From NCBI RefSeq assembly GCF_003330765.1, contig NZ_CP024904.1:868001-932000 (forward strand): a stretch of DNA of 64,000 nucleotides, given 5' to 3'. The notes under the pieces are model-generated. The model worked only from the letters and a program-made list of their open reading frames with translations. It was not told the DNA's origin and did not search any database. The stretch comes from Burkholderia pyrrocinia. GTDB lineage: Bacteria > Pseudomonadota > Gammaproteobacteria > Burkholderiales > Burkholderiaceae. This document shows positions 54,634 through 63,611 of this stretch, piece after piece. Position 1 is the first letter of the stretch; every line of letters starts with the position of its first letter. The translations under genes were made by a program, and so were the position numbers.

Positions 54634-55005
54634 ATGCTGCAGGCGTTCGCGGTCTTGCTGACTTTCCAGTGTCTCGGGGAAGGCGTGTCCTACCTGTTCG
54701 GCCTGCCGGTGCCGGGCCCCGTGATCGGCATGCTGCTGCTGTTCGGCTTCGTGATGCTGCGCCCGCAGGTGGCCGACGCGATCGAGCCGACCGCGCTCGA
54801 ACTGCTGCGCCACCTGTCGCTGCTGTTCGTGCCGGCCGGCGTCGGCATCATGGTGTCGGCCGACCGCGTGCGCGGCGACGCGGTCGCGGTCGTCGTCGCG
54901 CTGGCCGTGAGCACCACGCTCGCGATCGCCGTGACGGCGCTCGTCACGCGCGCGCTGCTGCGCCGCCAGCGGCGTGCCGGCGGCACGGCCGAGGGCACGC
55001 AATGA
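54634..55005 (+). CDS. CidA/LrgA-family holin-like membrane protein
   Basis: A 123-residue protein with four hydrophobic segments. The family motif GLPVPGPVIGMLLLFGFV sits near residue 24 and LLFVPAGVGIMVSADRV near 65. CidA/LrgA proteins form small membrane oligomers linked to murein hydrolase activity and, in some bacteria, to pyruvate uptake. ATG at 54634 has CGGGAGAAG upstream. The stop overlaps the start of the LrgB gene. Confidence 0.85.
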   Translation: MLQAFAVLLTFQCLGEGVSYLFGLPVPGPVIGMLLLFGFVMLRPQVADAIEPTALELLRHLSLLFVPAGVGIMVSADRVRGDAVAVVVALAVSTTLAIAVTALVTRALLRRQRRAGGTAEGTQ

Positions 55006-55736
55006 CGGCCTTTCCGAAACTCGGCGCGATCTGGGTCTATCTCGCCGCGAGCCCGTTGCTGGGCCTGACCATCACGCTGGTCGCGTATCTGTTCGCGCAG
55101 GCCGTTTATGCGCGGGCGCGCTTCAATCCGCTCGCGAATCCCGTGCTGATCGCGGTCGCGGTGATCGTCGTGCTGCTGACGATCACGCATACGCCGTATC
55201 CGACCTATTTCGAAGGTGCGCAGTTCGTCCACTTCCTGCTTGGCCCCGCGACCGTCGCGCTGGCGTTGCCGCTGTACCGCCAGTGGTCGAAGCTGCGGCG
55301 CACCGCGCTGCCGCTGCTCGTCGGGCTGCTCGCCGGCTCGCTGACCGCGATCGTGTCGGCGGTCGGCATCGCCGCGCTGTTCGGCGCGTCGCACCAGACG
55401 ATCGCGTCGCTCGCGCCGAAATCCGCGACGACGCCGATCGCGATGGCCGTCGCCGCCGAGATCGGCGGCATTCCGTCGCTCACCGCCGTGCTCGTGATCT
55501 CGACCGGGATCTTCGGCGCCGTGTGCGCGCGCGGGATCCTCAACGTGCTGCGTGTCGAGGAACCGGCCGTGCGCGGGTTCGCGCTCGGCGTCGCGTCGCA
55601 CGGGATCGGCACCGCGCGCGCGTTCCAGGTCAGCGAGGAGGCCGGCGCGTTCGCCGGGCTCGGGATGGGGCTGAACGGCGTGCTGACCGCATTCGTCGTG
55701 CCGATCCTGCTGCCGATGCTGTCGCGCTGGGTCTGA
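55002..55736 (+). CDS. LrgB/CidB-family membrane protein
   Basis: A 244-residue polytopic protein with about seven helices. Family blocks are FNPLANPVLIAVAVIVV and the SLAPKSATTPIAMAVAAEIGGIPSLTA segment, followed by SHGIGTARAFQVSEEAGAFAGLGMGLNG. It pairs with the preceding CidA/LrgA-like protein; the ATGA overlap couples their translation. No LytS/LytR or LysR regulator (as in Staphylococcus aureus and Bacillus) is adjacent. Confidence 0.87.
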   Translation: MTAFPKLGAIWVYLAASPLLGLTITLVAYLFAQAVYARARFNPLANPVLIAVAVIVVLLTITHTPYPTYFEGAQFVHFLLGPATVALALPLYRQWSKLRRTALPLLVGLLAGSLTAIVSAVGIAALFGASHQTIASLAPKSATTPIAMAVAAEIGGIPSLTAVLVISTGIFGAVCARGILNVLRVEEPAVRGFALGVASHGIGTARAFQVSEEAGAFAGLGMGLNGVLTAFVVPILLPMLSRWV

Positions 55737-55962
55737 GCGCCGGCCGGCCCGGGGTTATCGGTTTCCCTGATGGCGCGGACGATGTGCCGAAATGACGGCA
55801 CGCCCGGTGCGAACGTATGGCTGCCGTTATCGGGAGAATTCAGGAACGCACAGGGACATTTGCACAATGATCGGCTAACGTTGCATCGGCGCCGTTGTCG
55901 CAAGCCGTCGCGTGTGCACCGGTGTCCGACCCACAACCAACAATCGACAAGGAGATCCGGCC

Positions 55963-56268
55963 ATGAAGAAGTCTCGCGTGGTTTCGGTGGCAGTAGCAGT
56001 AACGGCGTCGTTCGGTCTGCTGTTGACCGCCGCGCCGGCGGCCTATGCGCAGGATCCGGCGTCCATGCCGAGTCAGAAGCAGGTCGACAAGGCGCAGAAG
56101 AAGGCGGCGCGCAAGGCGGCCCGGGCGCGGCACGCGTCGGACCTGAAGGCGATCGGCACCGGCAGCGGCTACCGGCTGACCAACGACCAGAGCAACTATC
56201 CGCAGAACGCCACGCAGAAGGCGCCCGCGACGAAGGCGGCGCCCGCCGCGCCGGCTTCCGGGCAGTAA
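55963..56268 (+). CDS. Small exported Lys/Ala-rich protein
   Basis: A 101-residue protein. The signal peptide (RVVSVAVAVTASFGLLLTAAPAAYA) is followed by a lysine/alanine-rich helix (QVDKAQKKAARKAARARHASD) and a Pro/Ala tail (APATKAAPAAPASGQ). It looks like the small periplasmic basic proteins of Burkholderia with unknown role. ATG at 55963 has AAGGAG at 55949-55954. It is followed by a strong terminator. Confidence 0.75.
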   Translation: MKKSRVVSVAVAVTASFGLLLTAAPAAYAQDPASMPSQKQVDKAQKKAARKAARARHASDLKAIGTGSGYRLTNDQSNYPQNATQKAPATKAAPAAPASGQ

Positions 56269-56289
56269 CGGCCGGCGCCCGTGCACAGG

Positions 56290-56322
56290 GCAAACGGCGC
56301 CGGATCGACCGGCGCCGTTTGC
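56290..56322. terminator. Bidirectional terminator between small exported protein and wrbA
   Basis: A perfect 14-bp stem (GCAAACGGCGCCGG / CCGGCGCCGTTTGC) with the loop ATCGA sits between two convergent genes. Confidence 0.75.
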
Positions 56323-56350
56323 TCGTGTGCCGGGCCGCGAAGCCGACGCG

Positions 56351-56953
56351 TTACGACGCGAGCTTGCGCGCGAGTTCCGCGACGTGCTTGCCCTGGTAGC
56401 GGGCGATCTCGAGCTCGTTCGCGCTCGGCTGGCGGCTGCCGTCCGCGCCCGCGAGCGTGGTCGCGCCGTACGGCGTGCCGCCGGTGATTTCGTTCATGTT
56501 GACGAGCCCGCTGCACGCATACGGCACACCCACGATCACCATCCCCTGGTGCAGCAGCGTCGTGTGGAACGACGTGATCGTCGTTTCCTGGCCGCCGTGC
56601 TGCGTGCCGGTCGATGCGAACACGCTGCCGATCTTGCCGACCAGCGCGCCCTTCATCCACAGGGCGCCCGTCTGGTCGAGGAACGTGCGCATCTGGCCGG
56701 CCATGTTGCCGAAGCGGGTCGGCGTGCCGAAGATGATCGCATCGTAGTCGGCGAGTTCGTCCACCGTGGCGACCGGCGCGGCCTGGTCGACCTTCACGCC
56801 GATCGCTTTGGCCTGGTCGACGGGAATCGTTTCCGGCACGCGCTTGAGCGTGACCTCGACGCCGGGCACTGATTTCGCGCCTTCCGCGATGTGCTGCGCC
56901 ATCGTTTCGACGTGCCCGTAGGACGAGTAGTAAAGGACGAGTACCTTGGCCAT
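56351..56953 (-). CDS. wrbA: NAD(P)H:quinone oxidoreductase WrbA
   Basis: A 200-residue flavodoxin-like protein: FMN phosphate loop [12 protein letters not shown], isoalloxazine segment [22 protein letters not shown], and [13 protein letters not shown], all characteristic of WrbA. It reduces quinones by two electrons, protecting against quinone stress. Preceded on the minus strand by the pirin gene and a terminator, so it is probably transcribed separately. Confidence 0.92.
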   Translation of the reverse strand: MAKVLVLYYSSYGHVETMAQHIAEGAKSVPGVEVTLKRVPETIPVDQAKAIGVKVDQAAPVATVDELADYDAIIFGTPTRFGNMAGQMRTFLDQTGALWMKGALVGKIGSVFASTGTQHGGQETTITSFHTTLLHQGMVIVGVPYACSGLVNMNEITGGTPYGATTLAGADGSRQPSANELEIARYQGKHVAELARKLAS

Positions 56954-56974
56954 GTTGCGAATCTCCGATTAAAA

Positions 56975-56997
56975 GGGCCCCGCCTTTGGCGGGGCCC
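56975..56997 (-). terminator. Rho-independent terminator of the pirin gene
   Basis: On the minus strand a 10-bp stem GGGCCCCGCC / GGCGGGGCCC with an AAA loop is followed by TTTT, 17 bp past the pirin stop. This is a textbook terminator. Confidence 0.88.
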
Positions 56998-57014
56998 GGT
57001 TTCCCGAGTGGGCG

Positions 57015-57740
<726 letters not shown>

Positions 57741-57806
57741 GATTTTTGTCCTTGATGTCGCCGGACCTCGAAAGTGGGCCCGGCCGTTCGTTGAGATGAA
57801 TCTTAG

Positions 57807-57821
57807 GTCAATCGATTTGAC
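57807..57821. promoter_or_regulatory. LysR-type T-N11-A operator between pirin and LysR genes
   Basis: GTCAA-TCGAT-TTGAC is a perfect dyad of the T-N11-A form centred in the 128-bp divergent region, close to where a regulator would activate the pirin gene and repress its own. Confidence 0.65.
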
Positions 57822-57868
57822 AAATAAATGGCTGCAGCGATAATGACTGTCGCTATGGAGTGGACAAT

Positions 57869-58786
57869 ATGGAACTCAACGATCTGAGGATCTTCGTCGC
57901 GACGGTCGACGCGGGCAGCTTCACGGCGGCGGCCGACCAGCTGATGCTGTCCAAGCAGTTCGTCAGCCGGCGCACGATGGCGCTGGAGGCGTCGCTCGGC
58001 GTGCGGCTTCTGCACCGCAACACGCGCAATCTCGCGGTGACCGAATCGGGGCAGGAGTTTTATGCGCGGGCGCAGCGGATCCTCGCCGAGATCGCCGACG
58101 CCGAGCAGGCGATGTCGGTGCGCAGCACCGAGTTGCACGGGTCGCTGAAGATCAGCGCGCCGCTGTCCTTCGGGATCACGCATGTGTCGCCGCTGATCGC
58201 CGCATTCCTGTCCGCGCACCCGGCCGTGCGGCTGAACCTGGACCTGACCGACCGTCGCGTCGACTTGATCGGCGAGGGTTTCGATCTGGTGCTGCGGATC
58301 GGCTCGCTCGAGGATTCGACGCTGATCGCGCGCCCGCTCGGCGCATGGCGGATGATCGCGTGCGCGAGCCCCGCCTATCTGAAGCGGCAGGGCACACCCG
58401 ACACGCCGGCCGATCTCGCCGGCCACACGTGCCTGCTGTACGGGCGCGAGCGGCGCGTCGGCTGGGAATTCCGCGTCGATGGCGCGGCGCGCACGTTCGA
58501 CGTGCAAGGGCCGCTCGTCGCGAACAACGGCGAAGTCGTGCGCGACGCGGCGATCGCGGGGCTCGGCATCGCGCTGCTGCCGCATTTCATCGTCGGCGCG
58601 GCGCTCGACAGCGGCGCGCTCGTGCCGGTGCTCGATGCGTATGCGCCGTCGCCGATCACGCTCAATGCGGTGTTTCCGCAGCACCGGGAAGGGTTCGTCA
58701 CGCTGCGCACGTTCATCGGGTTTCTCGCGGAGCGGCTCGGGGAGGCTGCGCCGACGGGGAAGAGCGGGGCGGGCAGGCGGCGCTAG
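57869..58786 (+). CDS. LysR-family regulator of the pirin gene
   Basis: A 305-residue LysR protein: MELNDLRIFVATVDAGSFTAAADQLMLSKQFVSRRTMALE forms the HTH, and the effector domain has GSLKISAPLSFGITHVSPLIAAFL and DLVLRIGSLEDSTLIARPLG, as in the CrgA/quinone-responsive subgroup. ATG at 57869 with GGAG 8 bases upstream was preferred to GTG at 57860. Likely senses a quinone or phenolic compound and controls the divergent pirin gene. Confidence 0.86.
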   Translation: MELNDLRIFVATVDAGSFTAAADQLMLSKQFVSRRTMALEASLGVRLLHRNTRNLAVTESGQEFYARAQRILAEIADAEQAMSVRSTELHGSLKISAPLSFGITHVSPLIAAFLSAHPAVRLNLDLTDRRVDLIGEGFDLVLRIGSLEDSTLIARPLGAWRMIACASPAYLKRQGTPDTPADLAGHTCLLYGRERRVGWEFRVDGAARTFDVQGPLVANNGEVVRDAAIAGLGIALLPHFIVGAALDSGALVPVLDAYAPSPITLNAVFPQHREGFVTLRTFIGFLAERLGEAAPTGKSGAGRRR

Positions 58787-58815
58787 CGGGCGGGTGTGCG
58801 GTGAATAGGGGCGAC

Positions 58816-58893
58816 ATTCTCCGCAAATTTTGCGGAGAATATTGGGCCGTGCGGAGAATAGATGGGATAATCTCCGCATCATGAGCGGAGATT
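58816..58893. repeat. Operator-like array of GCGGAGA half-sites at the fic promoter
   Basis: Within 78 bp the motif GCGGAGA or its complement TCTCCGC occurs five times. Copies at 58816-58827 and 58829-58840 form a perfect inverted repeat with 12-bp arms (ATTCTCCGCAAA and its complement) and one central base. TGCGGAGAATA recurs at 58831-58841 and 58850-58860 (19-bp period). A second inverted repeat, AATCTCCGC at 58869-58877 and GCGGAGATT at 58885-58893, brackets the start codon of the Fic gene. This is the layout expected of an autoregulated repressor gene. Confidence 0.85.
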
Positions 58894-60002
58894 ACACCTT
58901 CATCTGGGAGTCGGCCGACTGGCCTGCATGGCGTTTCGACCTCCCGGCACTCGCCACGTCACTCGCCGACGTCAGCCGTGCGCAAGGCAGGCTGGTCGGG
59001 CGATTGGCGGATATCGGCCTTGCGTTGCGCGATGAGGCCAGCCTCGCCGCGTTGACGGAGGACGTCGTGAAGACCAGCGCCATCGAGGGCGAAAACCTCA
59101 ACGTCGCATCGGTCCGATCGTCGATTGCGCGCCGGCTCGGGGTCGATATCGGCGCGCTGGCGCCGGTCGATCGTCACGTCGAGGGCGTGGTCGAAATGGT
59201 GCTGGACGCGACGACCCATTCGCCGGCACCGGTGACCGAAGCCCGTCTGTTCGGGTGGCATGCAGCCCTTTTTCCGACCGGGTATTCGGGGATGTCGCGG
59301 ATCACGGTCGGCGAATGGCGGTCGGATGCGAGCGGGCCGATGCAGGTCGTATCCGGGCCGATTGGCCGGCAGCGTGTGCATTTCGAAGCACCGCCCGCCG
59401 CGCGCCTGCCCGACGAGACCGGGCGCTTTCTTGCGTGGTTCAATGCCACGCCGGTTGAGCCTTTGCTGATCCGGGCCGGCCTGGCCCACCTCTGGTTCGT
59501 CACGCTTCACCCGTTCGACGACGGTAACGGCCGTATCGCGCGGGCGCTCGGGGATCTCGTCCTGGCACGCGCCGATCAGAGCCCGCAGCGCTTCTATAGC
59601 CTGTCGGCGCAAATCCAGCGTGAGCGCAACGCGTATTACGACGTGCTGGAGCGGACGCAGCGCGGGTCGCTCGACGTCACGGAATGGCTCGCGTGGTTTC
59701 TGAACGCACTGGACAGAGCCATCGATCACGCGCACACGACGCTCGATGCGGTCCTGGTCAAGGCGCGCTTCTGGCAGCGATTTGCCGGCTTCGCAATGAA
59801 CGAACGGCAGGTCAAGGTCATGAATCGCTTGCTCGACGGCTTCGAAGGGAAGCTGACGACCACCAAGTGGGCGGCCCTCGCGAAGTGCTCGCAAGACACG
59901 GCGCTGCGTGACATCACGGAACTCGTCACGCATGGTGTGCTGCGTCGCTCGGTGTCGGGCGGCCGGAGCACGAGTTACGAACGGGTGCCGTTCGACGGCT
60001 GA
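58881..60002 (+). CDS. Fic-domain protein with DUF4172-type N-terminus and C-terminal winged helix
   Basis: A 373-residue protein. The N-terminal helical domain YTFIWESADWPAWRFD is DUF4172-like. The class II inhibitory motif TSAIEG is at residues 65-70 and the active-site motif HPFDDGNGRIAR at 210-221 matches HPFx(D/E)GNGRxxR fully, so AMPylation-type activity is expected, held off by the inhibitory Glu 69. The C-terminal 60 residues (LTTTKWAALAKCSQDTALRDITELVTHGVLRR) form a winged helix. ATG at 58881 lies inside an inverted repeat of the upstream array, suggesting it binds its own promoter. No toxin-antitoxin partner gene is adjacent. Substrate unknown. Confidence 0.87.
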   Translation: MSGDYTFIWESADWPAWRFDLPALATSLADVSRAQGRLVGRLADIGLALRDEASLAALTEDVVKTSAIEGENLNVASVRSSIARRLGVDIGALAPVDRHVEGVVEMVLDATTHSPAPVTEARLFGWHAALFPTGYSGMSRITVGEWRSDASGPMQVVSGPIGRQRVHFEAPPAARLPDETGRFLAWFNATPVEPLLIRAGLAHLWFVTLHPFDDGNGRIARALGDLVLARADQSPQRFYSLSAQIQRERNAYYDVLERTQRGSLDVTEWLAWFLNALDRAIDHAHTTLDAVLVKARFWQRFAGFAMNERQVKVMNRLLDGFEGKLTTTKWAALAKCSQDTALRDITELVTHGVLRRSVSGGRSTSYERVPFDG

Positions 60003-60238
60003 CGCCTGCGCGCGCTATAACCGGCTTGCGCCGACCGCGACGGATTCCCGTCGTGGCTTCTCGTCGATCGCCCCCGCTCCGCCTCGGCCGCGCGCCGCTG
60101 GCCCAAGCGATTGCCCGCGTCTGGCACTATCCCGCGTCTTTTTGGCTTCGAATACTGGGTTCGACGCTTTCGCGCGACGTGTTGCCGCCGCGCTTCTGCA
60201 CCGCCGTTCCGCACGAACCCGCTTTCGAGGAGACACGC

Positions 60239-60433
60239 ATGCTCAGGTACCTGATCGGCATCGGTATTCCCTATTTCGGCGTGCTGGGCCTGCTGCCGTG
60301 GGTGGCCGCGCAAGACCGCTTCGTGCTGGGCGTGCCGTTCGTCTTCATGTGGATCTTCGCGTGGTTCGTGCTGACTTCCGGCTGCCTGCTCGCCTGCTGG
60401 ATGCTGTTCGACCGCCGCGCGAGCGGCGCGTAG
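60239..60433 (+). CDS. DUF3311 small membrane protein
   Basis: A 64-residue protein with two hydrophobic helices (LIGIGIPYFGVLGLLPWVA and VPFVFMWIFAWFVLTSGCLL). DUF3311 proteins typically precede sodium:solute symporter genes, as here (76 bp before), and may be an accessory subunit. ATG at 60239 has CGAGGAGACAC upstream. Confidence 0.82.
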   Translation: MLRYLIGIGIPYFGVLGLLPWVAAQDRFVLGVPFVFMWIFAWFVLTSGCLLACWMLFDRRASGA

Positions 60434-60509
60434 CCGGCGCTGCCCCGCGGACCGCCGGCCGCGCAGGTTCCGGCGAACCTTTCGTTACCGTCCTTCCGCA
60501 GAGGTGCGC

Positions 60510-61904
60510 ATGTCAACGGTCGTCTTCGCCGCGCTGATCGCGCTGTCGCTGTACCTCGCCATCCGCTCGCGTCGCGGGCACGGCAAGCAGAGCGTGCATG
60601 ATTTCTTCGTCGCGTCGGGCCAGTTCGGCACCGCGCTGCTGTTCTTCCTGACCGCCGGCGAGATCTACAGCATCGGCACGATGGTCGGCTTCCCCGGCGG
60701 CATCTACGCGAAAGGCCCGACCTACGGCATCTGGTTTCTCGGCTACATCCTGCTCGCCTATCCGATCGGGTATTTCATCGGCCCGAAGATCTGGGAAGCC
60801 GGCCGCCGCCATCGCGCGATCACGCTCGCCGACCTGTTCAAGGGACACTACGGCAGCCGCGGGCTCGAGCTCGTCGTCGCGTTTGCGTCGATCGTGTTCC
60901 TGATCCCGTGGGGGCAGATGCAGTTCACGGGCCTGGCCTCCGCGCTCAAGGGGCTCGGCTGGCACGTCGAGCCGCTCTACCTGATCCTCATGTGCGCGGC
61001 GCTCGCGTTCACCTACATCGCGATCTCCGGCGTGCGCGCATCCGCTTACATCGCCATCCTGAAGGACATCCTGATGCTGCTCGCGATCGTCGTGACGGGC
61101 GTTGCCGTCGCGTGGAAGGTCGGCGGCGTGCATCCGGTGTTCGCGGCGGCGAGCCAGCAGGTCAGCAACACGATGACCGCGACGCAGTTGCGCTTTTCGA
61201 TGAGCACGATGTTTTACCAGTCGCTCGGCTTCTACATCATGCCGTTCGCCGTGCAGGGCTTCTTTACCGCGCGCGGGCCGAACACGATCCGCCGCACGCA
61301 GATTGCGATGCCGATCTACATGCTGATGTATCCGTTCCTCGTGATCGCGTCGTACTACGCGATCAGCGCGAACCTGAAGCTCGCGTCGCCGAACGATGCG
61401 TTCTTTGCCGCCGTCGTGCACCTGCTTCCCGGCTGGCTGATCGGCCTGGTCGCGGCCGGCGCCGCGCTGTCGGGGCTGCTCGTGCTCGCGGGCATCTGCC
61501 TCGCGATCGGGCCGATCGTCACGCGCAACCTGATGCCGAACCTGCCCGAGACGCGCCAGAAACGCGCGGCGAAATACGTGATCGTCGGCTACCTGCTGCT
61601 GTCGATCACGACCACGATGCTGGCGCCGAACCTGATGCTGACGCTGATCAACACGACGTTCTACGGCGTCACGCAGTTCCTGCCCGGCGTGCTGATCCTG
61701 CTCGCGCAGCGCCGCGTGCGGCCTGTCGCGGTGGCGGCGGGGATGCTGTGCGGGCAGGTGCTCGCGATGCTGTTCTATCTGCTGCACGTCGATTTCGGCG
61801 GGATCAATCTCGGCCTCGTGTGTCTCGTCATCAACGTGCTCGTCGTCGCGGTCGTGCACGGCATGCTGCGCGGGCGCCCGGTCAAGCACTATGCCGTCTC
61901 GTGA
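60510..61904 (+). CDS. Sodium:solute symporter (SSS family)
   Basis: A 464-residue transporter with about 13 helices: the N-terminal SVHDFFVASGQFGTALLFFLTAGEIYSIGTMVGFPGGIY and ISGVRASAYIAILKDILMLLAIV are typical SSS blocks. It imports a solute with Na+; the substrate is unknown. ATG at 60510 has GAGGT 5 bases upstream; a GTG at 60504 is an alternative. It is followed by the amidohydrolase gene 36 bp later, whose substrate it may import. Confidence 0.86.
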   Translation: MSTVVFAALIALSLYLAIRSRRGHGKQSVHDFFVASGQFGTALLFFLTAGEIYSIGTMVGFPGGIYAKGPTYGIWFLGYILLAYPIGYFIGPKIWEAGRRHRAITLADLFKGHYGSRGLELVVAFASIVFLIPWGQMQFTGLASALKGLGWHVEPLYLILMCAALAFTYIAISGVRASAYIAILKDILMLLAIVVTGVAVAWKVGGVHPVFAAASQQVSNTMTATQLRFSMSTMFYQSLGFYIMPFAVQGFFTARGPNTIRRTQIAMPIYMLMYPFLVIASYYAISANLKLASPNDAFFAAVVHLLPGWLIGLVAAGAALSGLLVLAGICLAIGPIVTRNLMPNLPETRQKRAAKYVIVGYLLLSITTTMLAPNLMLTLINTTFYGVTQFLPGVLILLAQRRVRPVAVAAGMLCGQVLAMLFYLLHVDFGGINLGLVCLVINVLVVAVVHGMLRGRPVKHYAVS

Positions 61905-61940
61905 TGCATCGGCGAGGCGCAGCACGGAGGGAATCCAGTC

Positions 61941-63611
61941 ATGCAATCCGCGTCGGCGGCTTCGGCCGCACCCGTGACGATTTTCGCGGCACGCCGCGTC
62001 CTGACGATGAACCCGGCGCAGCCGTCGGCCACGCACGTCGCCGTGCGCGACAGCCGCATCCTCGCGGTCGGCGACGCCGCCGACGCAGCGGCGTGGCCCG
62101 CGCGATTCGGCGCGTGCATGCGTGACGACACGCTGCGCGACAAGGTGCTGATGCCCGGGCTCGTCGAAGGGCATTGCCACCTGATGGAAGGCGCGATGTG
62201 GGATGCCGTGTACGTCGGCTACTACGACCGGCGTGGCCCCGACGGCACGTTGTGGCCGGGCCTGCGCTCGCTCGACGCGGTGCTCGAGCGGCTCGCCGAT
62301 GCCGAGCGCGCGATGACCGACGACGGCCCGCTGCTCGCGTGGGGCTTCGATCCGATCTTCTTCGGCACGGCGCGGCTGACAGTGCGCGAGCTCGACCGCG
62401 TGTCGGCACGCCGGCCGATCGCGATCCTGCATGCGAGCGTGCACCTGATGAACGTGAACGGCGCGATGCTTGCGCGCGCGAGCATCGACGAGGATACCGA
62501 CATCGACGGCGTGTCGCGCGATGCCGACGGCCGCCCGACCGGCGAGCTGCAGGAGTTCGCGGCGATGCTGCCGGTCTATCAGACGATCGGCGGCAAACTG
62601 GCGATTTCCGCGAGCGAGAAGCCGCATGCGATCTGGAATTTCGGGCGCGTCGCGCAGCTCGCGGGCGTGACGACGGCCACCGATCTCGTCAACGACTTGT
62701 CGCCGGACGGCAACCGCACGCTGCACGAGGTCACCGCCGACGCCGACTATCCGGTGCGGATCGTGCCGGCCTTCGCGCCGCAGCGCAATCCGGCACGCTC
62801 GGCCGACAGCGTGCTCGCGGCGATCGGGCGCAATACCGGCAAGCTGCATTTCGGGCCCGTGAAATTCATCGTCGATGGGTCGATCCAGGGCTTCACCGCG
62901 CGCGTGCGCTGGCCCGGCTACGCGGGCGGGCAGCCGAACGGGCTGTGGCTGATTCCGCCGTCGCAACTCGTCGACGTGTTCGAGCCGTACCATCGCGCGG
63001 GGCTGCAGCTGCACGTGCATACCAACGGCGACGAAGCGACCGACGTCGTGCTCGACGCGATGACGACGCTGCTCGCGCGTCATCCGCGCCCCGATCACCG
63101 CCATACGCTGCAGCACTGCCAGATGGCGGACGCCGCGCAGCTCCGGCGCGTTCGCGCGCTCGGGATGTGCGTGAACTTCTTCGCGAATCATCTGTACTAC
63201 TGGGGAGATGCGCATTACAGCCAGACCGTCGGCCCCGATCGTGCGAACCGGATGAATGCGGCCGGCTCCGCGCGGCGGCTCGGCATTCCATTCGCGCTGC
63301 ACTCGGATGCGCCGATCACGCCGCTGAATCCGCTGTTCACCGCGTGGTGCGCGGTGCAGCGCGAGACGGCGTCCGGGCGCGTGCTCGGCGCAGGCGAGCG
63401 GCTTGCGGTCGACGATGCGCTGCATGCGATCACGCTCGGCGCGGCGTATACGTTGCGGATGGATCATCTCGTCGGCAGCATCGAGGTCGGCAAGTTCGCG
63501 GATTTCGCGGTGCTCGACGACGATCCGTCGGCTTGCGCGCCCGCGCGCCTGAAAGAACTGGCCGTGTGGGGCACCGTGCTCGGCGGACGCGTGTTCCGGT
63601 CGCCGCGATGA
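61941..63611 (+). CDS. Metal-dependent amidohydrolase (YtcJ/N-substituted formamide deformylase-like)
   Basis: A 556-residue amidohydrolase of the Amidohydro_3 group. Metal ligands are seen in PGLVEGHCHLMEG (HxH), KFIVDGSIQG (possible carboxylated Lys region), LHVHTNGDEA, HTLQHCQMAD and HSDAPITPL. Related enzymes hydrolyse N-substituted formamides or cyclic amides. ATG at 61941 follows the GGAGGGAATCCAGTC at 61926-61940. The stop overlaps the start of a COG0523 GTPase gene (ATGA), suggesting that the GTPase supplies its metal. Part of the DUF3311-SSS-amidohydrolase-COG0523 operon. Confidence 0.85.
   Translation: MQSASAASAAPVTIFAARRVLTMNPAQPSATHVAVRDSRILAVGDAADAAAWPARFGACMRDDTLRDKVLMPGLVEGHCHLMEGAMWDAVYVGYYDRRGPDGTLWPGLRSLDAVLERLADAERAMTDDGPLLAWGFDPIFFGTARLTVRELDRVSARRPIAILHASVHLMNVNGAMLARASIDEDTDIDGVSRDADGRPTGELQEFAAMLPVYQTIGGKLAISASEKPHAIWNFGRVAQLAGVTTATDLVNDLSPDGNRTLHEVTADADYPVRIVPAFAPQRNPARSADSVLAAIGRNTGKLHFGPVKFIVDGSIQGFTARVRWPGYAGGQPNGLWLIPPSQLVDVFEPYHRAGLQLHVHTNGDEATDVVLDAMTTLLARHPRPDHRHTLQHCQMADAAQLRRVRALGMCVNFFANHLYYWGDAHYSQTVGPDRANRMNAAGSARRLGIPFALHSDAPITPLNPLFTAWCAVQRETASGRVLGAGERLAVDDALHAITLGAAYTLRMDHLVGSIEVGKFADFAVLDDDPSACAPARLKELAVWGTVLGGRVFRSPR

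Noticed and set aside
58881..60002. Fic gene as the toxin of a fic-antitoxin pair
   Set aside because: The inhibitory motif is within the same protein (TSAIEG at 65-70) and no small antitoxin gene lies next to it.
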